Positions 10,339 to 20,548 of a DNA stretch of 64,000 nucleotides are shown in pieces. The notes beneath the pieces are model-generated. The model did no database searches and had not been told where the DNA came from. It was given only the letters and a program-made list of their open reading frames with translations. Position 1 is the first letter of the stretch, and each line of letters begins with the position of its first letter. The stretch comes from Rhodoferax bucti (GTDB lineage Bacteria; Pseudomonadota; Gammaproteobacteria; Burkholderiales; Burkholderiaceae_C). Position numbers and translations under genes: made by a program. The stretch spans positions 62,001 through 126,000 of the forward strand of contig NZ_VAHD01000006.1 in assembly GCF_005876985.1 (NCBI RefSeq), read 5' to 3'.

Positions 10339-12272
10339 GCCGCCTGGGTTGCCAGCGCCTGCGAGCGCATACTGGGGCGGGAGCGCCAATAAGCCTCAAA
10401 ATCCCGTGCCGGCATGGGGCGGGCAAACAAGTAGCCTTGCGCCTGGTCGCAGCCCATGCGGGCCAAGGCGTCGCGTGTGGCCTCGTCCTCGACGCCTTCT
10501 GCGGTGACTGTCAGCCCCAAGCTCTTCGCCAGGTGGATGATGGCGCTGACCATGGCTACATCCTGCGCCCCTTGGAGCAAGCGGCGCACAAAAGACTGGT
10601 CGATCTTGAGCTTGTTGACGGAAAAGCGCTGCAGGTATGACAGGTTGGAGTAGCCGGTGCCGAAGTCGTCAATCGCCAGTCGTATGCCCATGTCCTGAAT
10701 ACGCTGGAGCGTGGAAATGAACTTCTCGGTGTCCCGGATCAGGGTGGACTCGGTCACCTCCAGCTCCAGCGCATGCGGGTCCAGACCAGTGTCTTGAAGC
10801 GCTTTGGCGATCACGGCCTCCACATTGCCCCGGCTGAATTGCACGGGGGAGAGGTTGACGGACACCGTCATGGGCGGCGCGCCAGCCTCACGCCACACCT
10901 GCATTTGCCGGCAGGCCTCGGTCAGCACCCATTGGCCGATATCCACAATCAGCCCCGACTTTTCTGCTGCAGGAATGAACAGCCCCGGCGACACCATACC
11001 CAGTTTGGGGTTTTGCCAGCGCACCAGGGCTTCGGCGCCTACGAGCTCGCCACTGTGCATATCAAACACCGGCTGATAGTGCAGCACAAACTCCTGCTGG
11101 GCCACCGCTTGCCGCATGCTGGAGACCAGTTGCAGGCTCTCGTTCATGCTGCTGCGGATGTCCTCGGAGAAGATGCGGAAGGTGTTGCGCCCGGCCTCTT
11201 TGGCCTGGTACATGGCTTGGTCGGCATGGCGCAAGAGCTCGTCAAACGTAGTACCGTGCTCCGGGTAGATGGCAATGCCGATGGAGCACGAGGCCAATAC
11301 GTCCAACCCGCGCAGGTGAAAGGGCGCGTGCATGCGCTGCAGAATTTGCTCGCTGACCAGTACGATGTCCTCCACCCCGTGCAGGTCCGTCAGGCCGATC
11401 AAAAACTCATCACCTCCCTGACGGCAGACGATGTCCGTCTGCCGCACGGATTCGCGCAGGCGCTCGGCCACCTGGGTCAAAAAATTGTCGCCGGCGGAGT
11501 GGCCGACCGAGTCGTTCACGTCTTTGAAATTGTCCAAGTCCACAAACAACAGGGCGACCAGCGTGTGGTTGGTGGCAGCAACGCGCATGGCCTCGGTCAG
11601 CAACTCGTTGCCGAGCATGCGGTTGGGCAGGCGTGTCAGGCCGTCATGCTGGGCCAGGTAAGTCAGGTTTTTTTCAGACGCATGAAAACGGGCAATCTGG
11701 GCGCGCAGCCGGCTCAGCGCGTTGTGCATGTCGTAGGTGAGGAACCAGATCAAAAACCCATTCACCAGCAGAATGCTCAGGCTGTCGGTGAGCCGGTCCA
11801 GCTCGGTGCCCGGCGTGACCCCGGTGCGCCAGTTATTCAGCGTGCCCAAGCCCAGCAGCAACACGCAGCCGAGCATGAACATCAGCAGCATCCAGAAACG
11901 CCGCGGTTTGAGCAACTGGCCCGCCCCGATCAGGATGACGGGGTATCCCAAGAGCGACGAGTCCCGCAACCCGTCGCTGAACCACATGATGCTGAAAAGG
12001 GAGAGGGTGGCCGTGCCCAGAATCAGCCCGGCGGCAGCCTCGTAGTGGCCTTTGTAGTTCCACCACTGCCCGGGCAACATCATCGCGGCACCCAGGCCCA
12101 GGCTGATCACTACGTCCCAGCGGGATTGCATTCCGTACTGGATGGCAGTGCCGGTGAAGGCGATAAACACCAACAAGCCGAACTGAAAAATACGCCGGCT
12201 GCGGATGGCGGCGTCCTCTGTATCGTGGGCGAGGGGGGTGAACACAGCAGACTCCCTGCAAGGTTCTGACAT
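10335..12272 (-). CDS. Membrane GGDEF-EAL cyclic-di-GMP protein
   Basis: A 645-residue signalling protein. Residues about 28-175 contain around five to six membrane segments without a recognisable sensor domain. A diguanylate cyclase domain follows with an intact RQGGDEF site and an RQTD inhibitory site five residues before it. The C-terminal phosphodiesterase domain has EALVRW, DDFGTGYSNLSYL and TAEGVE. Both active sites look intact, so it could make and break c-di-GMP; which activity dominates cannot be told. It lies downstream of grxD with a 45-base gap. Confidence 0.92.
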   Translation of the reverse strand: MSEPCRESAVFTPLAHDTEDAAIRSRRIFQFGLLVFIAFTGTAIQYGMQSRWDVVISLGLGAAMMLPGQWWNYKGHYEAAAGLILGTATLSLFSIMWFSDGLRDSSLLGYPVILIGAGQLLKPRRFWMLLMFMLGCVLLLGLGTLNNWRTGVTPGTELDRLTDSLSILLVNGFLIWFLTYDMHNALSRLRAQIARFHASEKNLTYLAQHDGLTRLPNRMLGNELLTEAMRVAATNHTLVALLFVDLDNFKDVNDSVGHSAGDNFLTQVAERLRESVRQTDIVCRQGGDEFLIGLTDLHGVEDIVLVSEQILQRMHAPFHLRGLDVLASCSIGIAIYPEHGTTFDELLRHADQAMYQAKEAGRNTFRIFSEDIRSSMNESLQLVSSMRQAVAQQEFVLHYQPVFDMHSGELVGAEALVRWQNPKLGMVSPGLFIPAAEKSGLIVDIGQWVLTEACRQMQVWREAGAPPMTVSVNLSPVQFSRGNVEAVIAKALQDTGLDPHALELEVTESTLIRDTEKFISTLQRIQDMGIRLAIDDFGTGYSNLSYLQRFSVNKLKIDQSFVRRLLQGAQDVAMVSAIIHLAKSLGLTVTAEGVEDEATRDALARMGCDQAQGYLFARPMPARDFEAYWRSRPSMRSQALATQAA

Positions 12273-12317
12273 GCTGGCGGGGCCGGTCTTGTGTGCCAGC
12301 TTGCTCGCCGGGTGGGT

Positions 12318-12644
12318 TTAACCGGCTTGGGTACCGAGCACTTGGACCAGCTCGCCGGATTCGTACATTTCCATCATGATGTCCGAGCCACCGATGAACT
12401 CGCCCTTGATGTAGAGCTGGGGGATGGTGGGCCAGCTGCTGTATTCCTTGATGCCTTGGCGGATGCCGTCGTCTTCGAGCACGTTGACCGTCTTGATGGT
12501 CTTGGTGTCCACGCCGCAGGCCTTCAGGATCTGGACGGCGCGGCCGGAGAAGCCGCACTGGGGAAAGCTGGCCGTGCCCTTCATGAACAGCAGGATCTCG
12601 TTGGATTTCACCAGTTCGTCAATGCGTTGTTGTGCGTCGCTCAT
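12318..12644 (-). CDS. grxD: Monothiol glutaredoxin, Grx4 type
   Basis: A 108-residue monothiol glutaredoxin that carries a glutathione-ligated Fe-S cluster and takes part in Fe-S delivery. The active site is CGFS within [30 protein letters not shown] binding residues follow ([12 protein letters not shown]). Length and motif are fully typical. In many Burkholderiales it follows prmC directly; here prmC lies about 4.1 kb away on the same strand. Confidence 0.96.
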   Translation of the reverse strand: MSDAQQRIDELVKSNEILLFMKGTASFPQCGFSGRAVQILKACGVDTKTIKTVNVLEDDGIRQGIKEYSSWPTIPQLYIKGEFIGGSDIMMEMYESGELVQVLGTQAG

Positions 12645-12756
12645 GTCAAAAATTCCGAGTAGATAGATACCCTAATTATTTCACCTTCGCCCCGGCTTGT
12701 CGCCGCTCAGTGGCCTAGGCGCACGGCGGACAAGGCTTTTTACGATAATCGGGGGC

Positions 12757-13233
12757 ATGAACATCACCAAAAACACCGCAGTCACCCTGCAATTCAAGAT
12801 TTCCGACGCCACCGGCAAGTTGCTGGACCAGAGCCAGGAACCCATCGCCTACCTGCATGGCGGCTACGGCAACACCTTCCCCAAGATTGAAGAAGCGCTT
12901 GAAGGCCAGGCGGCCGGCTACGCCACTACCGTGGAGCTGGCCCCAGTCGACGCGTTTGGCGAGTACAAAGAAGCGTTGCTGCAAACCATTCCCAAAACCC
13001 AGTTTCCCCCGGGCGTGAAGGTGGGCGGCCAGCTTGAAGGCCGTGCTGAAGACGGCCAGACCATCGTGTTCAACGTGGTCAAGATCAAAGGCCCCGTGGT
13101 GCACCTGGACGGCAACCATCCCTTGGCGGGCAAGACCCTGCGCTTTGCGCTCAAGGTGCTGGAAGTGCGTGCTGCCAGCGAAGAGGAAATTGCGCACGGA
13201 CACGTGCATGGTGCCCACGGCCATCACCATTGA
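12757..13233 (+). CDS. slyD: FKBP-type peptidyl-prolyl isomerase, SlyD-like
   Basis: A 158-residue prolyl isomerase/chaperone. The FKBP fold has the inserted chaperone flap (YLHGGYGNTFPKIEEALEGQ, then the flap around VELAPVDAFGEY, and GPVVHLDGNHPLAGKTL). It ends with a histidine-rich metal-binding tail HGHVHGAHGHHH, the hallmark of SlyD, which hands Ni to enzymes in other bacteria. I chose ATG 12757 after a GGGGG stretch. An intrinsic terminator follows at once. Confidence 0.88.
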   Translation: MNITKNTAVTLQFKISDATGKLLDQSQEPIAYLHGGYGNTFPKIEEALEGQAAGYATTVELAPVDAFGEYKEALLQTIPKTQFPPGVKVGGQLEGRAEDGQTIVFNVVKIKGPVVHLDGNHPLAGKTLRFALKVLEVRAASEEEIAHGHVHGAHGHHH

Positions 13234-13278
13234 TTGCTTGGCAATTCGTCCGAACTAGGATGGATTGCTGATTTCTTG

Positions 13279-13309
13279 AAAATATCGGCATAAATTGCCG
13301 ATATTTTTT
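13279..13309 (+). terminator. Intrinsic terminator after slyD
   Basis: AAAATATCGGCA (13279-13290) and TGCCGATATTTT (13296-13307) form a perfect 12-bp stem with a TAAAT loop and continue into T residues. Confidence 0.8.
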
Positions 13310-13401
13310 CTAACGTGGCAAATAACGCAATCGGCTGCCCGGCCTGCGGGGCTACGATACCAGTCTAGAAATTGGTTTTGTGCCCTTCAGGAGTTTTTGC
13401 C

Positions 13402-15165
13402 GTGTTGTCCAACCCCGCTACCAAATACCGCGCCTTCCCTGCCATTGACCTGCCTAACCGGCAGTGGCCCACGCGCAGCATCACCCAGCCACCTATTTGG
13501 ATGAGCACGGACCTGCGGGACGGCAACCAATCCCTGTTTGAGCCCATGAATGCGGAGCGCAAGATGCGCATGTTCCGCACGCTGCTGCAAGTGGGATTCA
13601 AAGAGATCGAGGTCGGCTTCCCCAGCGCCTCGCAAACCGACTTTGACTTTGTGCGCGAATTGATCGAAGGCGGCCATGTGCCGGACGATGTCACCATCGA
13701 GGTGCTCACCCAGTCCCGCGAGCACCTGATCCGCCGCACCATTGAATCGCTCCAAGGCGCCCGCCGCGCCATCGTGCACGTGTACAACGCCACCGCCCCC
13801 GTCTTCCGCGACGTGGTGTTTGGCATGAGCAAGCCGGAGGTCAAAGAGTTGGCCGTGTCTTCGGTGCGCTTGATCAAAGAGATCACCGCCACCATGCCGG
13901 AGACCGAGTGGGTGCTGCAGTACAGCCCCGAGGTATTCACCAGCACCGAACTCGAGTTTGCCTGCGAAGTGTGTGATGCTGTCACCGCAGAGTGGGGCGC
14001 CACACCCGCTAATAAGGTGATCCTCAACTTGCCTGCCACCGTGGAAGTGTCCACCCCCAACATTTATGCTGACCAGATCGAGTGGATGCACACCCATTTG
14101 GCCCGCCGCGACAGCGTCATCTTGAGCCTGCACCCGCACAACGACCGCGGCACCGGCGTGGCGGCTGCCGAGCTGGGCATGATGGCCGGCGCCGACCGCG
14201 TGGAAGGCTGCTTGTTCGGCAACGGCGAGCGCACCGGCAATGTGGACCTGGTCACCCTCGCCCTCAACCTGTATACCCAAGGCGTGAGCCCCGGTCTCGA
14301 TTTCTCCGACATCAACGCCATTGCCCGCACCGTCGAGCATTGCAATCAGTTGCCCATCCACCCGCGCCACCCGTATGTGGGCGACCTGGTGTTCACCGCG
14401 TTCAGTGGCTCCCACCAGGATGCCATCAAGAAAGGCTTTGCCGCCCAAAAGGCGGCCGGCCCGGATGCGATGTGGAATGTGCCCTACATGCCCATTGACC
14501 CCGCCGACGTGGGCCGTAGCTACGATTCGGTGATCCGCGTGAACAGCCAGTCCGGCAAGGGGGGCGTGGCCTATCTGATGGAAGCCGAGTTCGGTGTGGT
14601 GATGCCGCGCCGCTTGCAGGTGGAGTTCTCCGGCGAGGTGCAAAACTACACCGACAGCCACGGCGGCGAGATGAGCGCGCAAGACATTTGGAACCTGTTT
14701 GACGCCACCTACCTGAACGCGGCAGACGCCAAAGTGCGCTATGTGGAGCATCACCTGTTCGACCACCCCGGCCAGACCGGCAAAGCGCATGTGCAAGGCA
14801 TTCGCATTGGTGTGGAAGTGGACGGTCAGCCTATGCTGCTGAGCGGCGAAGGCAACGGCCCCATCGACGCGGCAGTTCATGCCTTGCAAACCATTGGCGT
14901 GAAGGTGCAGGTGCGCAGCTATGAAGAGCGCAGCACCAAAGCCAGTACGGATGCCGCGAATTCAGAGGGCAGCACAGGCGCTGCGGCCCAAGCCTGCGCT
15001 TTCCTGGAGTTGGTGGCGACGAATGGCGATACCGGCAAGGGCGGCGAGCGCTTTGGCGTGGGCATGGACACCAACATCGTGACCGCTTCGGTCAAAGCCT
15101 TGATCAGTGGTGTGAACCGCCTGGGGCTGGTGGATGTGGATGCCGTAGAGCCTGTCGCGGCTTAA
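13402..15165 (+). CDS. leuA: 2-isopropylmalate synthase
   Basis: First committed step of leucine synthesis: condenses acetyl-CoA with 2-ketoisovalerate. The TIM barrel holds [15 protein letters not shown] and [17 protein letters not shown] (metal-binding histidines); the C-terminal third is the leucine-sensing regulatory domain. At 587 residues with the N terminus [17 protein letters not shown] it is the large type shared with yeast and actinobacteria. The GTG at 13402 is placed 8 bases after CAGGAG and is preferred to upstream in-frame codons. Its TAA stop shares TTAA with the convergent DUF4268 gene. Confidence 0.95.
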   Translation: MLSNPATKYRAFPAIDLPNRQWPTRSITQPPIWMSTDLRDGNQSLFEPMNAERKMRMFRTLLQVGFKEIEVGFPSASQTDFDFVRELIEGGHVPDDVTIEVLTQSREHLIRRTIESLQGARRAIVHVYNATAPVFRDVVFGMSKPEVKELAVSSVRLIKEITATMPETEWVLQYSPEVFTSTELEFACEVCDAVTAEWGATPANKVILNLPATVEVSTPNIYADQIEWMHTHLARRDSVILSLHPHNDRGTGVAAAELGMMAGADRVEGCLFGNGERTGNVDLVTLALNLYTQGVSPGLDFSDINAIARTVEHCNQLPIHPRHPYVGDLVFTAFSGSHQDAIKKGFAAQKAAGPDAMWNVPYMPIDPADVGRSYDSVIRVNSQSGKGGVAYLMEAEFGVVMPRRLQVEFSGEVQNYTDSHGGEMSAQDIWNLFDATYLNAADAKVRYVEHHLFDHPGQTGKAHVQGIRIGVEVDGQPMLLSGEGNGPIDAAVHALQTIGVKVQVRSYEERSTKASTDAANSEGSTGAAAQACAFLELVATNGDTGKGGERFGVGMDTNIVTASVKALISGVNRLGLVDVDAVEPVAA

Positions 15166-16280
15166 CGCAAGGCGGCACGCAGATGCGGAATCTGTGTGTC
15201 GAACGTGTTTTCAAGTCGTTGAATATGCTCGACAAGCCAAGCAATCATGGCGGGCCAGCTCTCGCGGTTGTGCCCGTCGAAAGTTTGGCTGTATTCGATG
15301 ATGGAAACTTTCTTGTCGTCCATGCGTCGCCATGAAAGCGGGCCGCCAAAGGATTGATCGATCTCTCCGGCGCGGGAAGCCAACACATCAAAAAGCATTT
15401 TGTTTTGTTCTTTGAGGGTTCGGCTTAATACAAAGTTCACCCGGACTTCGTCGCGGTTGAAGATCATGGCGTAATGCACTCCGCCGATACCGGCGCCTGC
15501 ATTGAGCCAGTGGTCTTTGGAGGGGCCTACGTTGCCGTACAGCTTGACCTTGGCCTGCTCCAAGGCCTCCAGGGTTTGATGCCAAAAGTCTGTCCGCAGC
15601 TTGTGGCGATTGGCCTGGCCACGTTCCAGCGACTGCTCTTCGACTTCTTTCTCTGAAATGCCAATCATCAACTCTTCTGCTTCGGGTAGCGGAATTAGTT
15701 GTTCAACGGTAAGAAAAAGGTCGTTGCCATCTTGGAAAGGCGTCGCTTTGAAACACTTGAGGAGGACACGATGCTTGAGAAGCCACAGCACGGTAGAGGT
15801 GACTTCTTTCCGGAATTCGGCAGCGACCATGATGATGCGTTGATCCATGCCGGGGTTGAGCACCACATCATCAAAATCTTCCTTCCCCAAAAATTCACAG
15901 ATCAGGGTTTTGGCGTCTTGTCCCGGCTGATGCTTGTCCAGATAACGCTGAAAAATGTCGGCGATTTTTTGTTGTGACAAGGTGGAGCAGTAAGAGGCGT
16001 ACTTCAGCGACTGCCACACCACGTTTCGGCCGGAGTCATCCAGCTTGTTTTCGATGATGACCAGCCCGCCTGCCTTGTCGATGGCTAACAAATCCAGCCG
16101 CTCTTTGGTGTCATCGAAGCCGTCGAACTCTTTTTGAATGATGAGCAGGTCTTCACCCAAAGCGTCTGGTTGATTGGCGAGCCACTCTTGAAGGTGGTTG
16201 CGCTCGGAGAAGCCCAAATCGGCAAACCGAACCTGTTGAAGTTTGCTGATGCGATTGGTGCCGTGATTGATTCTGTACAT
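15162..16280 (-). CDS. DUF4268 protein with PD-(D/E)XK nuclease-like N terminus
   Basis: A 372-residue cytoplasmic protein of unknown function. The N-terminal half shows the restriction-nuclease core: D63 in RLDLLAID, E77-x-K79 in LVIIENK, and Q90-S-L-K-Y94, the QxxxY motif of RecB-like nucleases. The C-terminal half resembles DUF4268 ([40 protein letters not shown]). Start ATG 16280 has AAGGAGG six bases upstream. Such proteins occur near DNA-processing or defence genes elsewhere, but here the neighbours are leuA and yjdM, so its role is open. Confidence 0.75.
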   Translation of the reverse strand: MYRINHGTNRISKLQQVRFADLGFSERNHLQEWLANQPDALGEDLLIIQKEFDGFDDTKERLDLLAIDKAGGLVIIENKLDDSGRNVVWQSLKYASYCSTLSQQKIADIFQRYLDKHQPGQDAKTLICEFLGKEDFDDVVLNPGMDQRIIMVAAEFRKEVTSTVLWLLKHRVLLKCFKATPFQDGNDLFLTVEQLIPLPEAEELMIGISEKEVEEQSLERGQANRHKLRTDFWHQTLEALEQAKVKLYGNVGPSKDHWLNAGAGIGGVHYAMIFNRDEVRVNFVLSRTLKEQNKMLFDVLASRAGEIDQSFGGPLSWRRMDDKKVSIIEYSQTFDGHNRESWPAMIAWLVEHIQRLENTFDTQIPHLRAALR

Positions 16281-16381
16281 GAATGCCTCCTTGTTTTGCA
16301 GGGCTTGCACCGTGCGTCCATGTCACCCGGTTTTCCAACTGTAACGCTGGCACACGCTCACACATTTGCAATGACAGCCGC

Positions 16382-16720
16382 TCACGCCTTCTTCAGGTAG
16401 CAGGCTTTGAGCATGAAGCTGCCGCCGTCCATCTTGCAGTCCACCTCGTGGTCGCCGCCCACCAGGCGGATGCTTTTGACCTTGGTGCCTTGCTTGAGCA
16501 CGGTGGAGCTGCCTTTAACTTTCAGGTCTTTGATCAGCACCACCGCATCGCCGTCCTGCAGCACCTGGCCGTTGGAGTCTTTGACGACTGCGGAGTCTTC
16601 GTCATCTTCCGCCGTCGCGGTTTGGGGCCATTCAAAGCCGCAGTCGGCGCAGACGAAGTTGCTGCCGTCGGGATAGGTGTTTTCTAAAGTGCATTGGGGG
16701 CAGGCGGGGGTAGTGGACAT
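16382..16720 (-). CDS. yjdM: PhnA/YjdM family zinc-ribbon protein
   Basis: A 112-residue protein with an N-terminal zinc ribbon (CPQC, then CADCGFEWP) and the conserved C-terminal PhnA domain (DSNGQVLQDGDAVVLIKDLK, VKGSSTVLKQGTKVKSIRL). Although once tied to phosphonate use, the family has no proven role in that pathway. Length and domain order match E. coli YjdM. It is likely a single-gene unit; a dispersed repeat separates it from prmC. Confidence 0.9.
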   Translation of the reverse strand: MSTTPACPQCTLENTYPDGSNFVCADCGFEWPQTATAEDDEDSAVVKDSNGQVLQDGDAVVLIKDLKVKGSSTVLKQGTKVKSIRLVGGDHEVDCKMDGGSFMLKACYLKKA

Positions 16721-16734
16721 GGTGTCTTTATCTT

Positions 16735-16788
16735 TGCTATGAATTCAGGAGCTGCTCGCGCAATATGTACGAGCGCTAGAGGCATATT
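16735..16788 (+). repeat. Dispersed palindromic element between prmC and yjdM
   Basis: The full copy reads GCTATGAATTCAGGAGCTGC, TCGCGCA, then CGAGCGCTAGAGGC and a run of about twelve T. It lies just downstream of the prmC stop. The stem plus flanking A/T runs could also act as a terminator. Confidence 0.8.
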
Positions 16789-16795
16789 TTTTTTT

Positions 16796-17626
16796 TTAAT
16801 TTTGGGCGGGCCACTGGCCGCCGCTGCAGCGTTCGATGCAGGCCAGATCCCGGCGGCTTTGCACATGACCGAAGCCGGCGGCTTCCAACAGCCCCCGCAC
16901 CTCACCCGCCTGGTCGTAGCCGTGCTCCAGCAGCAGCCAGCCGCTAGGCAGCAGGCGGCTTCTCGCCTGGTCGATGATGGTGCGGATGTCGTCCAGTCCG
17001 TCATCGCCGGCGGTGAGTGCCTGGCGCGGCTCAAAGCGCAGGGCGGGCAGGTGTTCGTCGTTCTCGCGGATATAGGGCGGGTTGGACACAATGGCCTGAA
17101 ACTGCCCCTGTGTGCCGCTAAGCCAAGAGCCTTGGCAGAACGCCACCGCCAAGCCCAGCCGCTGTGCATTGGCCTGTGCCACAGCCAGTGCGGCGTGGCT
17201 GTAGTCCACGGCCTCCACCTGCAGGCTGGGTTGCGTGGCTTTCAGTGCCAGCGCAATCGCGCCGCTGCCGGTGCCCAAATCCACCACCCGGGCGGTGGGG
17301 GTGGGGCTCAGCACCTCCAGGGCCCACTCCACCAGGGTTTCGGTGTCGGGGCGGGGCACCAGCACGTCGGAGGTGACGTGCAAGCTAAGTCCGAAAAACT
17401 CCTTGTATCCCAGCAGGTAAGCCACCGGCTCGCCGGCCAGGCGGCGGGCAGCCAGCGTTTGCAGGCGAGTGTGTGCGTCTGTGTTCAGTTCGTCCGCATC
17501 GTGTGCCAGCAACCAGGCGCGAGCGTGGGTAGGCTGGTCCAAGGCATGTAGCAGCAGGTGCCGGGCATCTGTGGGTTCAAGGCCTTGTCGTTGCAGGTCG
17601 GCAAGGGTGTGGGCAATCGTCGGCAT
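16796..17626 (-). CDS. prmC: Peptide chain release factor N5-glutamine methyltransferase
   Basis: Methylates the GGQ glutamine of release factors RF1 and RF2, which raises termination efficiency. It has the N-terminal helical domain (ADLQRQGLEPTDARHLL), the SAM site VVDLGTGSGAIALALK and the catalytic SNPPYI motif. The length of 276 residues is normal. It is on the same strand as prfA, its substrate gene, but a chemoreceptor gene on the other strand now lies between them; grxD, the usual next gene, is also displaced. Confidence 0.95.
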   Translation of the reverse strand: MPTIAHTLADLQRQGLEPTDARHLLLHALDQPTHARAWLLAHDADELNTDAHTRLQTLAARRLAGEPVAYLLGYKEFFGLSLHVTSDVLVPRPDTETLVEWALEVLSPTPTARVVDLGTGSGAIALALKATQPSLQVEAVDYSHAALAVAQANAQRLGLAVAFCQGSWLSGTQGQFQAIVSNPPYIRENDEHLPALRFEPRQALTAGDDGLDDIRTIIDQARSRLLPSGWLLLEHGYDQAGEVRGLLEAAGFGHVQSRRDLACIERCSGGQWPAQN

Positions 17627-17743
17627 CCCTTGATTGTCGTTGACCGCACAGTCGCTCGGGGGATAGGGCTAGGGGCTTTCCTGCTTGACCGCGCAGGGTA
17701 ATAAAACTCTACTCGGCCCATAGGGCTACAACAAGGGGCTTGT

Positions 17744-19282
17744 ATGTTGAAAAATCTGTCAATCGCCAAGCGCTTGGGTCTGGGCTTTGCGCTGATTCTG
17801 GCGATGTTGTTGCTCACCATTTTGGTCAGTATTGTGCGGCTCAACCAAGGGGCTGCCGCAACCCAGACGATGGTGAATGACCCGATTAAAACCGAGCGCT
17901 TGGTGAGCGACTGGTACCGAAATATTCACACCGGTGTACGGCGGACTGCGGCGATTGCGCGCAGCTCAGACCCGGCGCTGGCGGAGTTTTTTGCGGAAGA
18001 CCAGGCCGCCTCCACCAAAAGCTCGGGAGAGTTGCAAAAAACCTTGCAAGACCTGATGGTGTCGGACGAGGAGAAAGTGCTTTTTAAAGAGATTGGCGAG
18101 CAACGCAAGATCTACATCGCGGCGCGCGACCAAATTGTGGCGTTGAAGAAAGAAGGCAAGACAGATGAGGCGGTGAAAGCCTTGGACGACAAGTTCATGC
18201 CGGCTTCCAAGCTGTACCTGGCCAAGATGGATGCTTTGCTGCATCAACAGCGTGATGCCGTGGATGTGTTGGCCAAACAAATCCAGGAAAACCACGAGAG
18301 CAGCCGCCTGCTGTTGGTGGCTTTGGGGGTGGTGAGTTTGTTGTTCGGTGTGGTTTGCGCGTTGCTCATGTCCCGCTCGATCACGGTACCGCTAGCACAG
18401 GCCAGCACCATGGCGCAAAAGGTGGCTTCGGGTGATTTGACAGGCCATGTGCAGGTGGACCGGGGCGACGAAGTTGGCCAGCTGTTGGTCAATTTGCGCG
18501 ATATGCAATCGGGTCTGGTGAGGGTGGTAACCAATGTGCGCCAGGGCTCAGAGAGTGTGTCTACCGCCAGCGCCGAAATCGCCCAAGGTAACAACGACCT
18601 CAGCGCTCGCACCGAGCACCAGGCTAGCGCGTTGGAGCAAACCGCTGCAAGCATGGAAGAGCTCAACGCCACCGTCAAACAAAACGCCGACAACGCCCGG
18701 CAAGCCAATCAGCTGGCTATGAGTGCCTCCACGGTTGCAGTGCAAGGCGGTGAAGTGGTGAGCCAAGTGGTGGACACCATGAAGGGCATCAACGAGTCCA
18801 GCCGCAAGATCAGCGACATCATCAGTGTGATTGACGGCATCGCCTTCCAGACCAATATCCTGGCGCTGAACGCAGCTGTAGAGGCGGCTCGGGCGGGAGA
18901 ACAGGGGCGTGGCTTTGCGGTGGTGGCTTCAGAAGTTCGATCGCTGGCAGGACGATCTGCCGAAGCCGCTAAAGAAATCAAAACCCTCATCAACACCAGC
19001 GTGGAGCGCGTGGAGCAGGGCACGGCCTTGGTCGACAAGGCGGGTGACACCATGACCGAAGTCGTCAGCAGCATCCGCCGGGTGACGGACATCATGGGCG
19101 AGATCAGCGCGGCCAGCAACGAGCAAAGTGCCGGTGTGGCGCAAGTCGGTGAGGCCGTCACGTCCATGGACCAGGCGACGCAGCAAAACGCCGCGTTGGT
19201 GGAAGAAATGGCGGCAGCCGCCAGCAGCTTGAAGAGTCAGGCCAACGACTTGGTGCAAGTGGTGGGCGTGTTCAAGCTCTGA
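17744..19282 (+). CDS. Methyl-accepting chemotaxis protein
   Basis: A 512-residue transmembrane chemoreceptor. TM1 is at about residues 8-32 ([19 protein letters not shown]), followed by a periplasmic four-helix-bundle sensor to about 185. TM2 is near 190-212 ([20 protein letters not shown]). Then come HAMP and the methylation/signalling helices with the highly conserved hairpin ([34 protein letters not shown]). There is no C-terminal CheR-tethering pentapeptide. The ligand is unknown and no che genes are nearby. It sits between prmC and prfA, on the opposite strand, as an apparent insertion. Confidence 0.95.
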   Translation: MLKNLSIAKRLGLGFALILAMLLLTILVSIVRLNQGAAATQTMVNDPIKTERLVSDWYRNIHTGVRRTAAIARSSDPALAEFFAEDQAASTKSSGELQKTLQDLMVSDEEKVLFKEIGEQRKIYIAARDQIVALKKEGKTDEAVKALDDKFMPASKLYLAKMDALLHQQRDAVDVLAKQIQENHESSRLLLVALGVVSLLFGVVCALLMSRSITVPLAQASTMAQKVASGDLTGHVQVDRGDEVGQLLVNLRDMQSGLVRVVTNVRQGSESVSTASAEIAQGNNDLSARTEHQASALEQTAASMEELNATVKQNADNARQANQLAMSASTVAVQGGEVVSQVVDTMKGINESSRKISDIISVIDGIAFQTNILALNAAVEAARAGEQGRGFAVVASEVRSLAGRSAEAAKEIKTLINTSVERVEQGTALVDKAGDTMTEVVSSIRRVTDIMGEISAASNEQSAGVAQVGEAVTSMDQATQQNAALVEEMAAAASSLKSQANDLVQVVGVFKL

Positions 19283-19289
19283 CAGAGCC

Positions 19290-20399
19290 TTAGTTCAGAT
19301 TGTTTTCCAGCGCAGCCAGTTGCTGCGCGGCTTCGTAGGCCTGCAGGGCATCCACCACGTCGTCCAGGTCGCCTTCCATTGCGCGGTCCAGCTTGTAGAG
19401 CGTGAGGTTGATGCGGTGGTCGGTGAGCCGGCCTTGCGGGTAGTTGTAGGTGCGGATGCGGTCGCTGCGGTCGCCGCTGCCCACCAGGCTCTTGCGCTCG
19501 GCGGCGTCTTTGGCGGCGCGCTCAGAGCGCTCTTTCTCGTGGATGCGCGCCGTCAGCACCTTCAGGGCCTGGGCCTTGTTGCTGTGCTGGCTGCGGCCGT
19601 CTTGGCACTCGGCCACGATGCCGGTGGGGATGTGCGTGATGCGCACCGCCGAGTCGGTTTTGTTGATGTGCTGACCGCCGGCGCCGCTGGCGCGGTAGGT
19701 GTCGATACGCAGGTCCGACGGATTGATCTTGGCGGCCTCTACCTCGTCCTGCTCCGCCAGCACGGCGATGGTGCAGGCGCTGGTGTGGATGCGGCCCTGC
19801 GTCTCGGTGGCGGGCACGCGTTGCACCCGATGACCACCGGACTCGAACTTCAACATGCCGTAAGCACCACAGCTGCCGCTACCGGTTTGTGTGCTGCCTT
19901 CCACCCGCAGCACCACTTCCTTGTAGCCGCCCAGCTCGCTCTCGGAGGCGTTCATGATTTCGGTGCGCAGGCCTTTGGCGTCGCAGTAGCGGGTGTACAT
20001 GCGGGCGAGGTCGGCGGCAAACAGGGCGGACTCGTCGCCCCCTGTGCCTGCGCGGATTTCCACAAACGCGGGGCGTGCGTCGTCGGGGTCCTTGGGCAGC
20101 AGCATGCGCTGCAGCTCGGTCTCCAGCTGTGCTAGCTCAGCGGTGGCGCTGGCAATTTCTTCCTCGGCCATCTCCGCCATGTCGGGGTCGGCCTTCATCT
20201 CCTCCGCACCTGCCAGATCAGCCTCGCGTTGCTGGAATCGCGTCCAGCGGCCGGCGACTGCCGCCACATCGGTGTGCTCGCGTGAGAGTTTGAGGAACTG
20301 CTCCATGTCTTTCATGATGTCTTCGCGGGAGAGCAAAAACTCCAGCTCTCCCTGGCGGTCGACGTAGCGGGCAAGTTGTTGGCGGAGAAACGGTTTCAT
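19290..20399 (-). CDS. prfA: Peptide chain release factor 1
   Basis: Reads UAA and UAG stop codons and triggers peptide release. The GGQ motif lies in [16 protein letters not shown] and the stop-codon-reading tripeptide PAT ([10 protein letters not shown]) identifies RF1 rather than RF2. At 369 residues it is slightly longer than E. coli RF1. The start at ATG 20399 ([13 protein letters not shown]) fits the family; the frame is open further upstream across the hairpin repeat. It is downstream of hemA on the same strand, a conserved pair. Confidence 0.97.
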   Translation of the reverse strand: MKPFLRQQLARYVDRQGELEFLLSREDIMKDMEQFLKLSREHTDVAAVAGRWTRFQQREADLAGAEEMKADPDMAEMAEEEIASATAELAQLETELQRMLLPKDPDDARPAFVEIRAGTGGDESALFAADLARMYTRYCDAKGLRTEIMNASESELGGYKEVVLRVEGSTQTGSGSCGAYGMLKFESGGHRVQRVPATETQGRIHTSACTIAVLAEQDEVEAAKINPSDLRIDTYRASGAGGQHINKTDSAVRITHIPTGIVAECQDGRSQHSNKAQALKVLTARIHEKERSERAAKDAAERKSLVGSGDRSDRIRTYNYPQGRLTDHRINLTLYKLDRAMEGDLDDVVDALQAYEAAQQLAALENNLN

Positions 20400-20481
20400 G
20401 GGTAAGAAATTCTGCTGGTTAACGTCGCAACGCCGGTAAGGCCCGAGTCGAAGCGAAAAAACAAAATGTGGCTGTTTAGCT

Positions 20482-20509
20482 CCCCTCTCGCCCGGCGGGG
20501 CGAGAGGGG
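20482..20509. repeat. GC-rich inverted repeat between hemA and prfA
   Basis: CCCCTCTCGCCC and GGGCGAGAGGGG form perfect 12-bp arms around GGCG. There is no T-run on the side needed for prfA-direction termination, so it is more likely a dispersed intergenic palindrome or mRNA-processing hairpin than a terminator. Confidence 0.6.
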
Positions 20510-20548
20510 TTGGGGAAGAGGGGGGTGAACCCCGAAGCTTCACCCCAG

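Noticed and set aside
15162..16720. A defence island around the DUF4268 protein
   Set aside because: The neighbours are leuA, yjdM and prmC; there is no methylase, helicase, toxin or integrase, so only a stand-alone role is considered.
17695..17743. A sigma-28 (flagellar) promoter ahead of the chemoreceptor
   Set aside because: TAAAACTC and a CCCATAG sequence occur, but the spacing is about half of what the consensus needs.
20400..20543. N-terminal extension of release factor 1
   Set aside because: It would translate the intergenic palindrome; the family start MKPFLRQQ is at 20399.
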